Below are positions 1 through 11,418 of a DNA stretch of 64,000 nucleotides, piece by piece. Origin of the DNA: Monoraphidium neglectum (Eukaryota > Chlorophyta > Chlorophyceae > Sphaeropleales > Selenastraceae); contig NW_014013621.1 in NCBI RefSeq assembly GCF_000611645.1, positions 10,764-74,763 of the forward strand. The letters are read 5' to 3'. The notes beneath the pieces are model-generated. The model ran no database searches and was not told the origin of the DNA. It saw nothing but the letters and a program-made list of their open reading frames with translations. Numbering within the stretch: the stretch's first letter is position 1; each line of letters starts with the position of its first letter. The position numbers and the translations under genes are program-made.

Positions 1-32
1 CCGCAAGGCCCGCCCCTCCCGCTGATGCCCAC

Positions 33-376
33 CTGGCCAGGATCAGCTGCAGCACCACCTGCTCCCCCATGCTCGACTCGCCATCAGTCACAAGCACTAC
101 GTCCTTCGGGCCGCCGTCCTCGCCCGCGCCGTCGCTCTCTGCGGGCCCCTCTGCTGCGCCGCCGTCACGGATCCTGACCTCGTCCTCCTGCCCGTACCAT
201 TTCCGCAGCTTGGGACCGCCGAGCACGAAATCCTCCAGGCCTCGGACGCCGCGCTTCTCCTCGCCCGCCGAAACAATGGTCGCGCGGCGCTGCGAGGTGC
301 GCGCTGCTGCTACTTGTGCGCGGCGCCGGGTGGCGCCGGCGGGCCCGCTGGTTGTTTTCAGGCGCAAGGAGTTCAT
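33..376 (-). CDS. Plastid NAD(P)-binding (atypical SDR-like) protein, first exon only
   Basis: This is the first coding exon of a minus-strand gene that runs off the left edge. The start ATG is at 376-374, and the exon ends at 33 before a GT donor (CTGGCCAG then GTGGGC). The first ~40 residues are rich in Ser, Arg and Ala with almost no acidic residues, which is a typical plastid transit peptide. A conserved-looking stretch LEDFVLGGPKLRKWYG follows, then a linker. The exon closes with a beta-alpha Rossmann start, VVLVTDGESSMGEQVVLQL. That resembles the opening of NmrA-like/atypical short-chain dehydrogenases, but the usual TGxxGxxG is changed to TDGESSMG. Family and substrate cannot be named from one exon. 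The start lies only about 120 bp downstream of the presumed XPD poly(A) signal. Confidence 0.55.
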
Positions 377-714
377 GCCGATTGCACGTTGCGATGCCAA
401 TGGGGTCTCGTCGTGGCTGAATGATGTTGATGCTCGATCTATGACCCTCGCTTGCGCTGGCCGTTGCAAGAAACCTGCCACGGAACACACAGGTTACAAC
501 GTAAACGCACTGATGTAGCGACAGCTGCTCACAAAGGGCGATGCAGACTGCAGCACCAACAGCGCAAAACAGCCACACCATGGCCACATGAGCCAGGCAG
601 GCCAGGGTGGCAGACCACGCAGCATGAAGGACGCCATGCAGTCACCAACCCACACACAATCGCGTAAAATATGCTGCAGCTGCAACAGCAAAACTTATGT
701 GCAGCAACACTGCG
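377..714. other. XPD 3' untranslated region and short promoter of the SDR-like gene
   Basis: There is no gene here. Both neighbours are on the minus strand, so this holds the XPD 3' UTR (with TGTAA at 494-498) followed by about 115 bp that must include the promoter and 5' UTR of the SDR-like gene. Confidence 0.5.
494..498 (-). terminator. Poly(A) signal TGTAA of XPD
   Basis: TGTAA is the usual chlorophyte nuclear poly(A) signal. Read on the minus strand it lies 217 bp past the XPD stop codon at 715-717. Confidence 0.45.
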
Positions 715-3700
715 CTACCCGACCTGCATCGCCTCGACCCCACCTGCACCCGCTGCCGCCTTGCCCAACCCCGCCGCCGCCGCTGCCGCCGCCCGCTCCC
801 GCTCCGCAGCCGCCTGCGCCGCGCGCTTCCTCCCCTGCCGCACCTCCTCCAGCGCCTCCACCTGCTCGTGGCTGAAGAGGCTCTTGCCGATCTGGCCGCG
901 GTCGTAGGGCTGCGCCATGGCGCGCATGAAGTCGCGCGTGACCACCAGCAGCATGTCCGTGCTCAGGTTGAGGTGCGCGTCCTGGGGAGGGGCCCGCGGG
1001 CCAGGTGCGAATGGGACCGCCTGAGTGTGAGCAAGCATGCTGTGTGTGCGTACAGAGTGTGCACGAGAGTGCCTTCTCGCGCACCACAAGCAGGCGGGGT
1101 TTGGTGGGAGGAGGGACGGTGGCAAGCCGTGCAGTTGTGCCGGGCCTCGCCTTCAGGTGCTGCGTGATCCAGGGCGGCAGCTTGTCGCGCTTGTCGGCGC
1201 GCTGGTAGCGCTTGTCAGCCAGCACCATCAGACCGTAGTCCGCCTGTCGGGGGGGCAGGTGGGGATGGTGGCGAGGCTGGGGGTTCAGAGATCGATTTGG
1301 GAGTTGACCGGTGCCCCAGTTGTGGATGGAAGCAGGACTCCCTCCCCCACGCCACGGGCCGCACTGCAGCCCGCCAACCGCCCGCCAGCCGCGCCTCCCG
1401 TCCACGCCACACATCCCCTCCCTCGGGCCCTCAGGGCGCCGCCGGCACCTTGCTGCGGATGACGCGGCCCATGCACTGCGCCGCCTGCCTCAGGGCGTCG
1501 AACGACAGGTAATCAGACTCCTGGATGTTGAAGGTCGCCCTGAGCAAAAAAGGGATGGGCAGCCCCGCTTGGGTCAAGCGCAGGTGGCAAGTGTGCCACT
1601 AGTAGGATCGCGCACGGCCCGCGAGGAGCATAGGGTACACAGGCAAAAGCGACGGTGACAAAGGCGGGTTGTTCGTGCCCCCACCCCTCCGTGCCAGCGG
1701 CCCCTCGCTCTGCGCCAACGCAGCCCCCAGCCAGGCCCTTGCCCGGGCGTGTGCGCACCGCAGGTACTCCAGCCGCGCACGCAGCACCCTGGAGAGCGTG
1801 TACTGGTAGGGCACGCCGATCATGACGACGGCGCGGCCGTAGTGCCGGTCAAAGTCGATGCCCTCCGCCACCTGGGGTACAGGGGTGATGGTGGGGGCGC
1901 GCACAATGCGACACGATGAGGATTCTGTGCGTGGCGTTGCAGGGCCGCACGAGCCGCTTTAGCATCGACGGTGGGTACAGCGTGGGCGACGCCAACCCAT
2001 TCCACTGTGGGCAAGCTGGCAGGAAGGCCGAGGGTGGCACGCATGCGAGATCGTGAACGTGCCGAGAGGCCTGCGAGGTGGCGGGGCCCCCTGTACCCAC
2101 CTTGCCGCGCGCGACGCTGAAGAAGACCGCGCCCCTGCCGCTGTCGCAGGCCCTGCGGAAGTTGTCCAGGGCCAGGGTCGTCTCCATCACATCCTGGGGT
2201 GGACGCCGTGTGGGGTGTGAGCGTGTGTGCGCGTGTGAATGTGTGTGCGTATGTGGGTGTGTGTGCCTGTGTGTGTTTGTGTGAGTGTGTGCGCGCGGGC
2301 ACGCGTGCGTGCGTGTGTGTCTCCGTGCTCCTACATATGTGTGCCTGGGTGCATGGCAGGGCATGTCAGTGTGGGGTGCACTGGGTTGAGACGATACATG
2401 GTTCAGAGTTCCAGGGGTTGCATAGGTTTGCTCGCTTTGCCCCAGACAGTTGCTGGACTTCGATTTACATCAAAATCGTGCCCTCATCCCAAGATGAGAC
2501 CACCCCCTAGGTCTTACCACATCATATCAACCCCCGTCCCCCCCAAACCCCTTGCCCCAAGGCCCAGCCCCACCACCCCCCGCTACCTGTGTCTCAATGA
2601 AGATCAGTTTGTGGGCCATGACCTCACGCAGGATTCCCATGTCGTGCCACCTTTGGGGGGGGAAGGGGGCGGGGGAGAAAACACACCCCATGGCAGGTTG
2701 GTGCTGGTCCGGTCAAGCCCAGCTGGTGATAGTGTGTTGGGATGGCGCACCACAGATCAATCACACAGTATGCGTTGCACTGTGCAGCTCAGGGGGCACA
2801 TTCCCTGTATTCCAGCCCGTGCAACTCGGCGCCCCCCCCCCCTAAGCCCGCCTCACCCCTTCCCCGGACTACTACGGCTGCCGCGACCCGGGCCCCCGGC
2901 CACCACCCACTTGCTGATGACGTAATCCATGTAGGAGTACGATACAAAGAAGACCACTAGCCCGTCAGGCACGGAGCCGGCCAGGTCCACCACCAGGCGG
3001 CCGTAGTTGCGGACGTTGGCGGGGTCCAGGCGCGACTCGTAACGCGTTGATATGGGGGTCTGGGGGTCCGGGGTTTGGGTGGGGCGTTGTTGTGGGTGGG
3101 AGTTGGCGGAGTTGGTGCCGCCTGTTGTGCTTCAGGGGAGGACTGAGCGTCCTTGGATCTGATGATGGTTCCGCGCAGGCCGCTTGCAATCATGGATGAG
3201 CAGAAAGAGCAAAGAAGCAGCCGGCGCCTGGCAGTCGCAACCTGGGTCGTGCGGGCCGAAGGGAAGCAGCACAGGGTGGGCCTGGGCGGTGGGGCGCACC
3301 TGGTCAGCGCCGCGCGTGACGACGACAGGGCAGACGCAGTCGCGTGCCAGCGTCATGTTGAGGGCCACAGTCGACACCGGGGTGACCCCCAGAATCCTGG
3401 ACGTGGGGTCATCGGCGATGGTGGTGGTCCCGTTGGGTTGGTTGAAAATAAGGGAACATCGTCTCGAATTGCTAGGCTGGATTGATAGAAAGCTCAGCAA
3501 CCGACGGACCATGTGGGATGGGTAGTGGCACGCAGGCACAAGCCGGACAGCGGGCGGCCGCTGATCAACGACGCAAATCACCCGCAACCGCGGCAGTCGC
3601 TGCCTCCCCCCCCACACATCTGGGGCCCCAACAAGAGGACCGCGGATGATTCCTCACTTGGGGTAAAGGTTCATGGGGCTGAGTGTGCCGCTGGTGATGA

Positions 3701-3796
3701 CCACGCTCTGAAATTTGGAGAACACCGGTCGCATGGCCAGGGACGCATCCAGGCAGCTGGGATTGGAGCAGGTGATGGGATTTGTGTTTGACTGCT

Positions 3797-3838
<42 letters not shown>

Positions 3839-3847
3839 CATGCGTGC

Positions 3848-3880
<33 letters not shown>

Positions 3881-6800
3881 TGTGTGCCCGCAGGCATGCG
3901 CACGCGCGCATTTTTGCAAAGCGGTGGTGGCAGGAGAGAGGGAGTGGGCGTGGCATCGACGCGCCCAGACGCGTGATGAGGGAGCATGCACTCCTGTAGC
4001 TCAGCGATGGCGGCGGGCGCGCCGCCTGGCGGTTGCGCCCACCTGAGCTGCAGCACGGGGTCGGGTATGTGTGGCAGGCGCTCATCATAGGGCTCCATGA
4101 TGATGGAGAACCCCTGGTCAAGCGCAGGCATGTGGAATGGGGGGGTTGGGGGATGAGGGACGGGTCGGGGTGGGGGGTATGGTGGGGACGGGGTGAAGAA
4201 GCAGACCAGTGGTGCTGAGACGGCGGGGTGCTGGTGTGGGTGGAAGAGCGGCGCCACCCCTGCCATGTGGATGCTGGCGCCACCTGCCTCTGGGCCCCTG
4301 CACTCCCCCCCTGCCACCGTCCCGTCCCTGGGCACTGCCCCCTGCTTTCGTCTTCTCCACATATTCTTGGCGTGCCTACCGTTGTCGCAGCCCCGCAGGC
4401 GCACCTGTTGGTACGTGCCCAGCAGCGTCCCGAAATCTGCCACCAGCTGCAGGGGTGTCAGCTCGTCGGTGTCTGTGACCTCTAGCGTCTTCAGCAGGCT
4501 GCTCAGGCGGTCGTAGCAAAACCTGCGGTGTGGGTCGGTGGGGCGGAGGGTCGGGAGCCCGGGGGTCAAGAGGGCGGATATACAATTGAGACGCGAGTTG
4601 CACGGATGATGTGCGTGTGGGTGGGACGACGCACACAAAGGACGCAGTCCCAACACGTGGTCGAGAGGGGCACCAAGACAACATGACACGCGACTGACCA
4701 CAAGTGCAACTGTACGTTGCATACACACACACAATAACACACAGTCGCGTGCACACAGACTCATACACACATACACACACACACTCTCTCTCTCTGTCTC
4801 TCTCTCTCTTGCACCCCCCAGCATCCCCCACGAATACAGCACGTGCGTGGCCGCACAGCACAGCACAGCATAGCACCGTACCCTCCCTCCCCCACCTGAG
4901 AGTCTTGGCGTCCACCCTCACGGCCTCCTGCACCTTGGCCAGAAAGGACGCGGGCCCCTCACTCGTCACGTGGGGCGTCCGCATGACGTCAGCCAGGTGC
5001 GCCACGAACCGCCGCATGAAGCCCAGGAAGTGCTCGGCGCGCCGGATGTTGCCTTGCGAGCGGCGCGGGCGGCAAGGGTCGGGCGACCGTCAGGGGCCAC
5101 GCAGACACAACGCTTGAGGGGGGCCCAAACGAGCTGCACCTGCCTGTTTGCGTTCGCCAGTGGCCCTGCAGGCCCCAAACCAAGAAGAAGTTGGCAGGTT
5201 TCTACCCCTCTCCAGGTCCTCACTGAGCGACCGCATTTCCCAGCCTCGCATGGCTTGGTCACCAGCACCCCCACCCCCACTCTCCCTCTTGGGCCCCACC
5301 CGGCATGCTGTCGCGCACGACGTCCTCCGGCAGCGCCGGGTTGGCCAGCCACTCCTCGCCGCCACGCAGCTGCCCCGACGTGACAAGGCCCTGGAGGGGA
5401 GGGGCCGGAGGTGGGGCGCTGTTTGCGCGGTGCATCGGGGGAAAGTAGCCCGAGGGGTAGGGAGGCCGCGGCGGCTTGATGGCACAAGAACAGGCCCTGA
5501 ACGAGGGCATATCCCCTCCCCCTCCCTGGTGCAGACGGAGGGGGGGTGACGTGGGCTGTCTTGCTGACATACCTTTTCACGGCACCCCTCATCCGCCCTC
5601 GCCCCAAGAGCCCCCTGTCCTCATCCCCATCTATTCCCTCGCTCACACCTGGAACACCTGCCGTCACCCCACCCTCTCGGCCCCCAAGGCGCCCCCACCT
5701 GCACCAGCCTCTGGTATTCGGCGTCGAGCTTGGCCTTGTTGGCACGCTGGGCGTCACGCACAGCCTTTCAGGAGGTGGATGAGCGGAGTGGAGGCCACAA
5801 AAATTGCATGAGTGACAGCCCCAGGCGCCGGGACTACATCGGCAAGGCGACCAACTGCCCCTATATGGTATATTGGGCATGACCCCGAACAGCCTCCGCT
5901 CGCCAATGGCCTGTGCTCCTCAACATCCCCTGGCTCAATCGTTGCTCCGCCTCGACGGAGCACCGCTGTGCTCACGGTCTCCAGCTTCGTGATGTTGCCG
6001 CGCGCCGCCCTGAGCGTCTGCTGCCTCAGGTTCACTGACAGCGCCTCGATGCAGACGTTGTCGATGTTGTGGGCCTCGTCAAACACCACGATGCACTCCT
6101 TCTCGAGCTCGCGCGACACCATCTTGATTGTGTAGAGGTTGGTTGCATGGCGGGTGGGGGGGTGGAAACGAGGTAGAACGGGCAAGCAACGGGGAGGGTG
6201 TATTTGAAGGTGAGGGTGCGCAAATTTGTAGTGCTGGTGAGGCGTCGAGCGGTTGTTTGGTGGGCAACGACAGGTGCGGCTGCTGGCTGCAGCAGCGGCT
6301 TCTAACGTGGAGCGGCCAGCCGCCCCGGAGCACATTTGCACAACCCCACCCTCGCCGTCATCCAGTCTCGCTTGGCCCCTGAGCCTCCCGCGTTCCTCAC
6401 ACGCCAGCCCACCCGTCACACCTGTGAGACCTTGGGGTCCAGCATGTACTGGTAGTTGTAGACGATGACGTTGCTGAACGCCATCATGTGGCGCGCCAGG
6501 AAGTAGGGGCACCACCCCTTCTTGCGGCCGAAAGCCCGCAGGTCGTGCAGCGTGTACACGCCTTGTGTGTGCAAAGCAATAACGCGCGTGCGTGTGTGTG
6601 TGTTGGCAAGCTCAAAGGGAACGGTCGAGGGCCGTGCGGGCAGGATGGTCAACTAATGACGCCTCAGAGCCTGCGCCTTCTTGAACGAACGTCGTGTTGT
6701 AGCTGATCTCGGCCCAGACCTGATGCTGGCCTGCCTTGAAGCACACTTGTGAGCACACTTCCTCTCCTTGCCCGCCCCACCCCACCCCACCACCACCCAA

Positions 6801-8299
6801 CCTCCCTTGCTCCCACGACACGCCGCCCTGCGCCCTAGAGCGTACCCGGCACCCACCTGGTGGCAGCAGCGCATCCTGCCCAGCGGCCTGGTGCTGCTCG
6901 AAAAAGTCGCATAGCTCGATGCTGGAGTCGCGCGCAGCCCGCTCCCGCGCCCAGGCTGCGGTCAGCCGCCGGCAGCCGGCGTCGACGCTCTCGCGCGAGC
7001 CCTCCTCTGAGGCGCAGATGGGGCGCACGTAATCGTATTTGCGCACAGTTTTGGATGTGCGCAATGTATGTTGATGCTTGTGCAGTTGTGTTTTTGTGCT
7101 TTTGCTTGTGTGTGTGTGTGTGTGTGTGTGCGTTGTACTTAGGGTCTGCGTAACTGTGTGGACTAAGATGTGCTTGCCCGAGGTACCAGGCTTGCACTCA
7201 GCACCAAAGGATGATGTTTGAAAGCCATGCCCAGGGCTTGCAGGGCATGGACAGGCGTGGTCCAACAAGCAGTGGCGGGGCAAGTTGCCGTTGGCTTGGC
7301 GGCCACTGCCGTGCCGCTTGAGGCCGCTAACGTCTTATGTGATTTGATGCTGGCATCGAGATTCGCGCGCGCACCTGCCACAACGGGGTGTATGCAGAGG
7401 TTCTTGCGCGAGCTGAGGCCCAGCGCCAGGATAGAGGGCGGGCTGGGCTCGAGGTACCTGTCAGGCGGCAGAGGCGGTGCGGGAGGGGAGGATACGTGGT
7501 TGGCAACCTTCTTGCTCACGCTGGTACAAGCGTGGGTCAAACTGCCAGCGACTGCTTGCTCAGCCACGCCCGCTGATGGTTAGGGGCGATGCTGCTGGGG
7601 CCTGCACGGGTTGCGTCCCCGACAACTTTCCATGGTATGGCCTCTGTACTGTGCCCTGCATTTCCGCAGGCTCACATTCCCTGCTACAGCCCCTTCCTCA
7701 AAACTCTTACTTGTTCCTGTAGGCCACGAGCTCCCTCAGCTCAGCCAGCACCTTCTCCATCTCAGGCACTGTGCGGGTGCAGTACACCAGCTTGCCCACC
7801 TTGCAAAGGACAAGGAGCGGAGATTTGCGAAAAGGTCGAGGGTGCGCACGGAGGCATGCCTGTATGCACATGTTTCGCGTGCGAATGCCAACAAGGTCTC
7901 TGGCGCTGACGGGCTCCTCCGCCTGCCGTTTTGCGGGCGGCCGGCCGCAGCAAAAAACTCTGCATACACAGAGCAGATTCAATGCAAAACAACGCCCCGT
8001 TTCTTCTTCGCTACCTGACCCCTATTTCAGAACACGTTAACTAATCACAAAACACCGACGCCGTTGCCCTGCTGCCACACCTCTGGGTGGGCCAGCTGGT
8101 AGCTGGTGATGAGGGACAGCAGGGTGATGGTCTTGCCAGTACCCGTGGGCATCTGATGCATGCCCCGGCAATAATGAATGAAGAGTGATGGTGCCAAAGA
8201 TTGGGGCATATCTGAAGTTGCATAGCAGATTGCGCCGAGGCAAGCAGCTGCTACTGTTGCTGCGGCAGCCCCAGCAGCGGCGGCGGCAGAGCTGGCAGC

Positions 8300-8361
<62 letters not shown>

Positions 8362-8642
8362 GCAGCAGCAGCAGCATCAGCAGCAGCAGCAGCAGCAGCA
8401 GCATCAGCAGCAGTAAAATCATCAGCTTCTGCACAGCAAACCCCCGGCTCACACTACAGCGCGACCCGCTACCACCGTCGCCGCCATGCTGTAACAATCC
8501 TAATCCAGGGCAAGCGCACCTCCAGCAGCACATGGCCCCGGGCGTCAAGCGCCGCCTTCAGCTCCGCCATATAGTTGTATTGCTCAGGATATATGAACTC
8601 ATAGGGGAAGTACACCGTCAAGCCGTCCAGTTGAAACTTCAT
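715..8642 (-). CDS. ERCC2: TFIIH 5'-3' DNA helicase XPD/ERCC2/Rad3
   Basis: ATP-dependent iron-sulfur helicase of TFIIH, acting in nucleotide excision repair and RNA polymerase II initiation. The 21 exons are 8520-8642, 8081-8152, 7711-7799, 7375-7457, 6857-7006, 6422-6561, 5976-6122, 5699-5764, 5300-5390, 4896-5052, 4405-4522, 4043-4113, 3658-3756, 3300-3396, 2911-3059, 2587-2650, 2101-2193, 1759-1871, 1449-1539, 1151-1243 and 715-981. All phases close, giving 790 residues (human 760). The N-terminus [20 protein letters not shown] and Walker A MPTGTGKT (42-49) are canonical. The four 4Fe-4S cysteines fall at C116, C134, C155 and C190 and DEAH at 234-237, the same numbers as in human XPD, which supports the splicing. 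Motif VI is [13 protein letters not shown]. The last ~40 residues are an Ala-rich tail not expected in the family. The intron after 1151 has a GC donor. Introns carry large TG and CAG microsatellites. Confidence 0.97.
2216..2322. repeat. GT-rich microsatellite in an XPD intron
   Basis: Interrupted (TG)n/(GTGC)n tract lying inside the XPD intron 2194-2586. Confidence 0.9.
3800..3890. repeat. (TG)n microsatellite in an XPD intron
   Basis: Two pure TG runs separated by a GC-rich CGTG/GC run, inside the XPD intron 3757-4042. Confidence 0.95.
4721..4811. repeat. CA/CT microsatellite in an XPD intron
   Basis: Interrupted CA repeat followed by a (CT)n tract inside the XPD intron 4523-4895. Its orientation is opposite to the TG tracts in neighbouring introns. 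Confidence 0.9.
7105..7130. repeat. (TG)n microsatellite in an XPD intron
   Basis: Pure TG run within the XPD intron 7007-7374. Confidence 0.9.
8296..8414. repeat. Long (CAG)n repeat in XPD intron 1
   Basis: About 110 bp of CAG with a few CGG and CAT interruptions, entirely inside the first XPD intron (8153-8519), so it is not translated. On the transcribed strand it reads CTG. Confidence 0.95.
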
Positions 8643-9340
8643 GGCTGCACACGCCTGGGGCGCAGCGCGCCCCGCACAATCGCTGTGCTGCGCAAACTGC
8701 GAGTACGCCCAGTGCCGCGGTTGACAGACTATGCGCCTATCGGGTTTGCTCTGCTATCAGGAATCGCTGGTAGAGCCCCGAGATCTGCATCCGCGATCTG
8801 CGCATCGCATCCGTATGAGTGCGTCAATAACGCGTGATGAGTGTCTACCAGTAGTATCCCCATTCGCACGTTTGTAGCTAAATCTATGGCGCAGTGGCTT
8901 TGTACCTGCTTTGTACTACCTGCCACACCACGCTGCGCGTGCTGCGCCAGTCCTTTGGTTTTGCAAGTTTGCACAGAGCTGTGCCAGGCATGGTCTTATC
9001 TGAAACTTGCAACCAACCACCTATGTTTGGGGTGCTCACTATACGCATCTTCAGCAGCACACATACCGCTTGTACTCAGGCAAGAACCAGGTTCAGCTCA
9101 CCCGAGCCAACGTAGAAGCATCACTCGAGCGAACGTCACCAGGCGCGACCGCCCCATACATTTACACGGGGTGCTTGCATGGCAAGTGTCAACACCACCA
9201 TATACAAGGTGATGGATCTGAGTAGGGCGCTGGGTGCCGCAAGATCACAGGAGATGCAACAGGCGACATCAACGACACTGGAGTTGGATGAAAAATGTGC
9301 AAAAATGTATTTGTATGAGTCGACATACCATCCTACATAT
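8643..9340. other. Intergenic: XPD upstream region and SNAP43-like 3' UTR
   Basis: No convincing coding frame on either strand. It should hold the XPD promoter (close to 8643) and the 3' UTR of the upstream minus-strand gene, with TGTAA at 9162-9166. Confidence 0.5.
9162..9166 (-). terminator. Poly(A) signal TGTAA of the SNAP43-like gene
   Basis: TGTAA on the minus strand, 175 bp past the stop codon at 9341-9343. Confidence 0.5.
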
Positions 9341-9794
9341 TCACGAAACTTGCTGCCCTACGCCTCTCCGCACGCCGCGGCCCCCACGCCCTCCCCTTCT
9401 GCCGCCCTGAGCCCCCCGACCCCGCTGCGCATCTCCCCTGCCCCTGCCTGGGCCGCCTCTTGCCCCCGCCGCCTGCTCTCCGCCTGCCGCGCCACTAGGC
9501 AGCGCTGGCAAAGCATCCTGCACAACCACAACAGGGCGCCCCGTCATAAGACGGTCTTGCGCCGCAAACCAGCCCTCAGCCAGATGCATTGCCCGCCTAT
9601 CCCGCTCCTCTCGAAGCGCCAGCGCCAGCGCCGCGCCGCGTGACACCGCCGGCGGCGGCCCCGCCTCGGCGTCAGGCGCGTCCGCCCCATCGGCACGGCC
9701 CGACAGCGCAGGGGCAGCAAACCCGGCAGCCGCCAGGTCTGCTGCGTGTAGGCCAAGGGGTTCCGCTTCCAGCATGCCGTGCCCATTTCTTGGC

Positions 9795-9836
<42 letters not shown>

Positions 9837-11267
9837 TGCTGCTGCACTCGCGCATGCTGCTGCCCCAAGCGGCCATCTGGCTGCGGCGCGGGCACGCCAC
9901 CACCGTTGGAGGGGCCCCTGCCCTTGCCGTAAAGCTGCGCTGCAAGCCCTGTTAGCACTCTTGTCCCCTCCGTCGTCTCCTCCAGCCGCCGCCTCTGCCC
10001 TGCCTCGCCCCCTTCCCGGCCGTCGGGCTCCCCTTCACCCCCGATTGCGCCTCCATGGCGCCGCTTGCGTCGGTGGCGTCCGCGCAGCTTGCCTTGCGGC
10101 CGCAGCGCGCCCAGCAAGGCCGCAGCCTCTGCCACGGCTACCTGCTGCAGCGACGTGCCAAAGCAGGACTCGAACAGCTCGGCTGGGGCAGCCTCACCAG
10201 GCCCGAGCCTGAATTGCTGCCCCTCCGCTGCTTCCATGTTATCCTGCTGTTCGTCATGCATCCCGCCTTGTTGGCCCTCCAGGTGCTGCTCCCTGCCATG
10301 CTGCTGCTGCTGCTGCTGCTGCCCGTCACCAAGTGTGTCGTCAGCATCGGCTTGGGCGGGGTCCGTGCCCGCACGCCGCGCCTGCAACCGCTCCGCCCAG
10401 CCCGCCGCCGCGCCGTCCGCCCTCACTGCCCAGCTTGGGAGTGTCAGGCCAACCCCCGAGGGCGCTGTCACTGCCGGCTCTGTTGGCGCTCCAGGGCCCA
10501 TTGCGGCCTGTGTTGCTGGGCCCGCAGCCTCCGGTCCGCCGCCCGTCCTGCTACCTCGAACACCCAGGGGCCCAAACACCACTGCCCTCGCCTCCGAGTA
10601 ATCGTCGCAGAGCGCCTGCAGCCTTCGGAAGTTGGCCAGGCCCTTGAGAGCGGCCTTGATGTGGAACAGGGCCTCGCGCTGCACCTCCTGTGACACCGCC
10701 CACATCGGCACGCCGCCATCCCCATCGCCGCCGTGGCGCCCTGACATGCGGGACACTTCTGCCCGCCGCAGCGCCAGCCGCGGCAGCGAGCGCCGCGCCG
10801 CGCCGGCGACGAGCGCCGCGCCGCGCAGCAGCGTGCGGAGCACGAGGGCAGCGTCAGCAGCGCCCGCGGCCACCAAGCCGCTGGCGCGCGCGGACAGAAG
10901 GCGAAGCAGGGGCAGCGGCACGTATGCGGCAGCAGGGGGTGCGCAGTGCTGCGTGTGGTAGAGGCAATGCAAGCAGTACAGGACACCGGCCGTGGTGACG
11001 GCGTCCTCATACAGCCTGGCCGCATCAGCGGCGGCGTTGAACGTGCCCTTGTCGAGGGCGCGCTGCTCGTCGTCCCCTGCTGCACCCGCCACGACAAGCC
11101 ACCCCTCCTGCACCTCTTGCCGCTGCTCCGAGGGCTCAACCGCCTCGATCACGCCGCCGTTTTGCTGGATAGTGGCACCCCCCTCGTCTGCTGGCAGGAA
11201 CTCGTGATGCTGCTCCTGTGGCACTGCAAGCTGTCCTTCCTCCTGCTCTGCCGGTGACACCAGCACG

Positions 11268-11313
<46 letters not shown>

Positions 11314-11384
11314 CCTGCTGCTGTTTCTGCTGCTGTTCCTGCTGCTGTTCCTGCTGCTGTTCCTGCTGCTGTTCCTGCTGCTGT

Positions 11385-11418
<34 letters not shown>

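Noticed and set aside
3565..4866. Minus-strand frame of 433 codons with CA-repeat translation
   Set aside because: It joins XPD exons with introns; its middle is the TG microsatellite read on the other strand.
4966..5880. Long minus-strand frame of 304 codons
   Set aside because: It reads through several XPD exons and introns; only short parts match XPD and the splice sites are clear.
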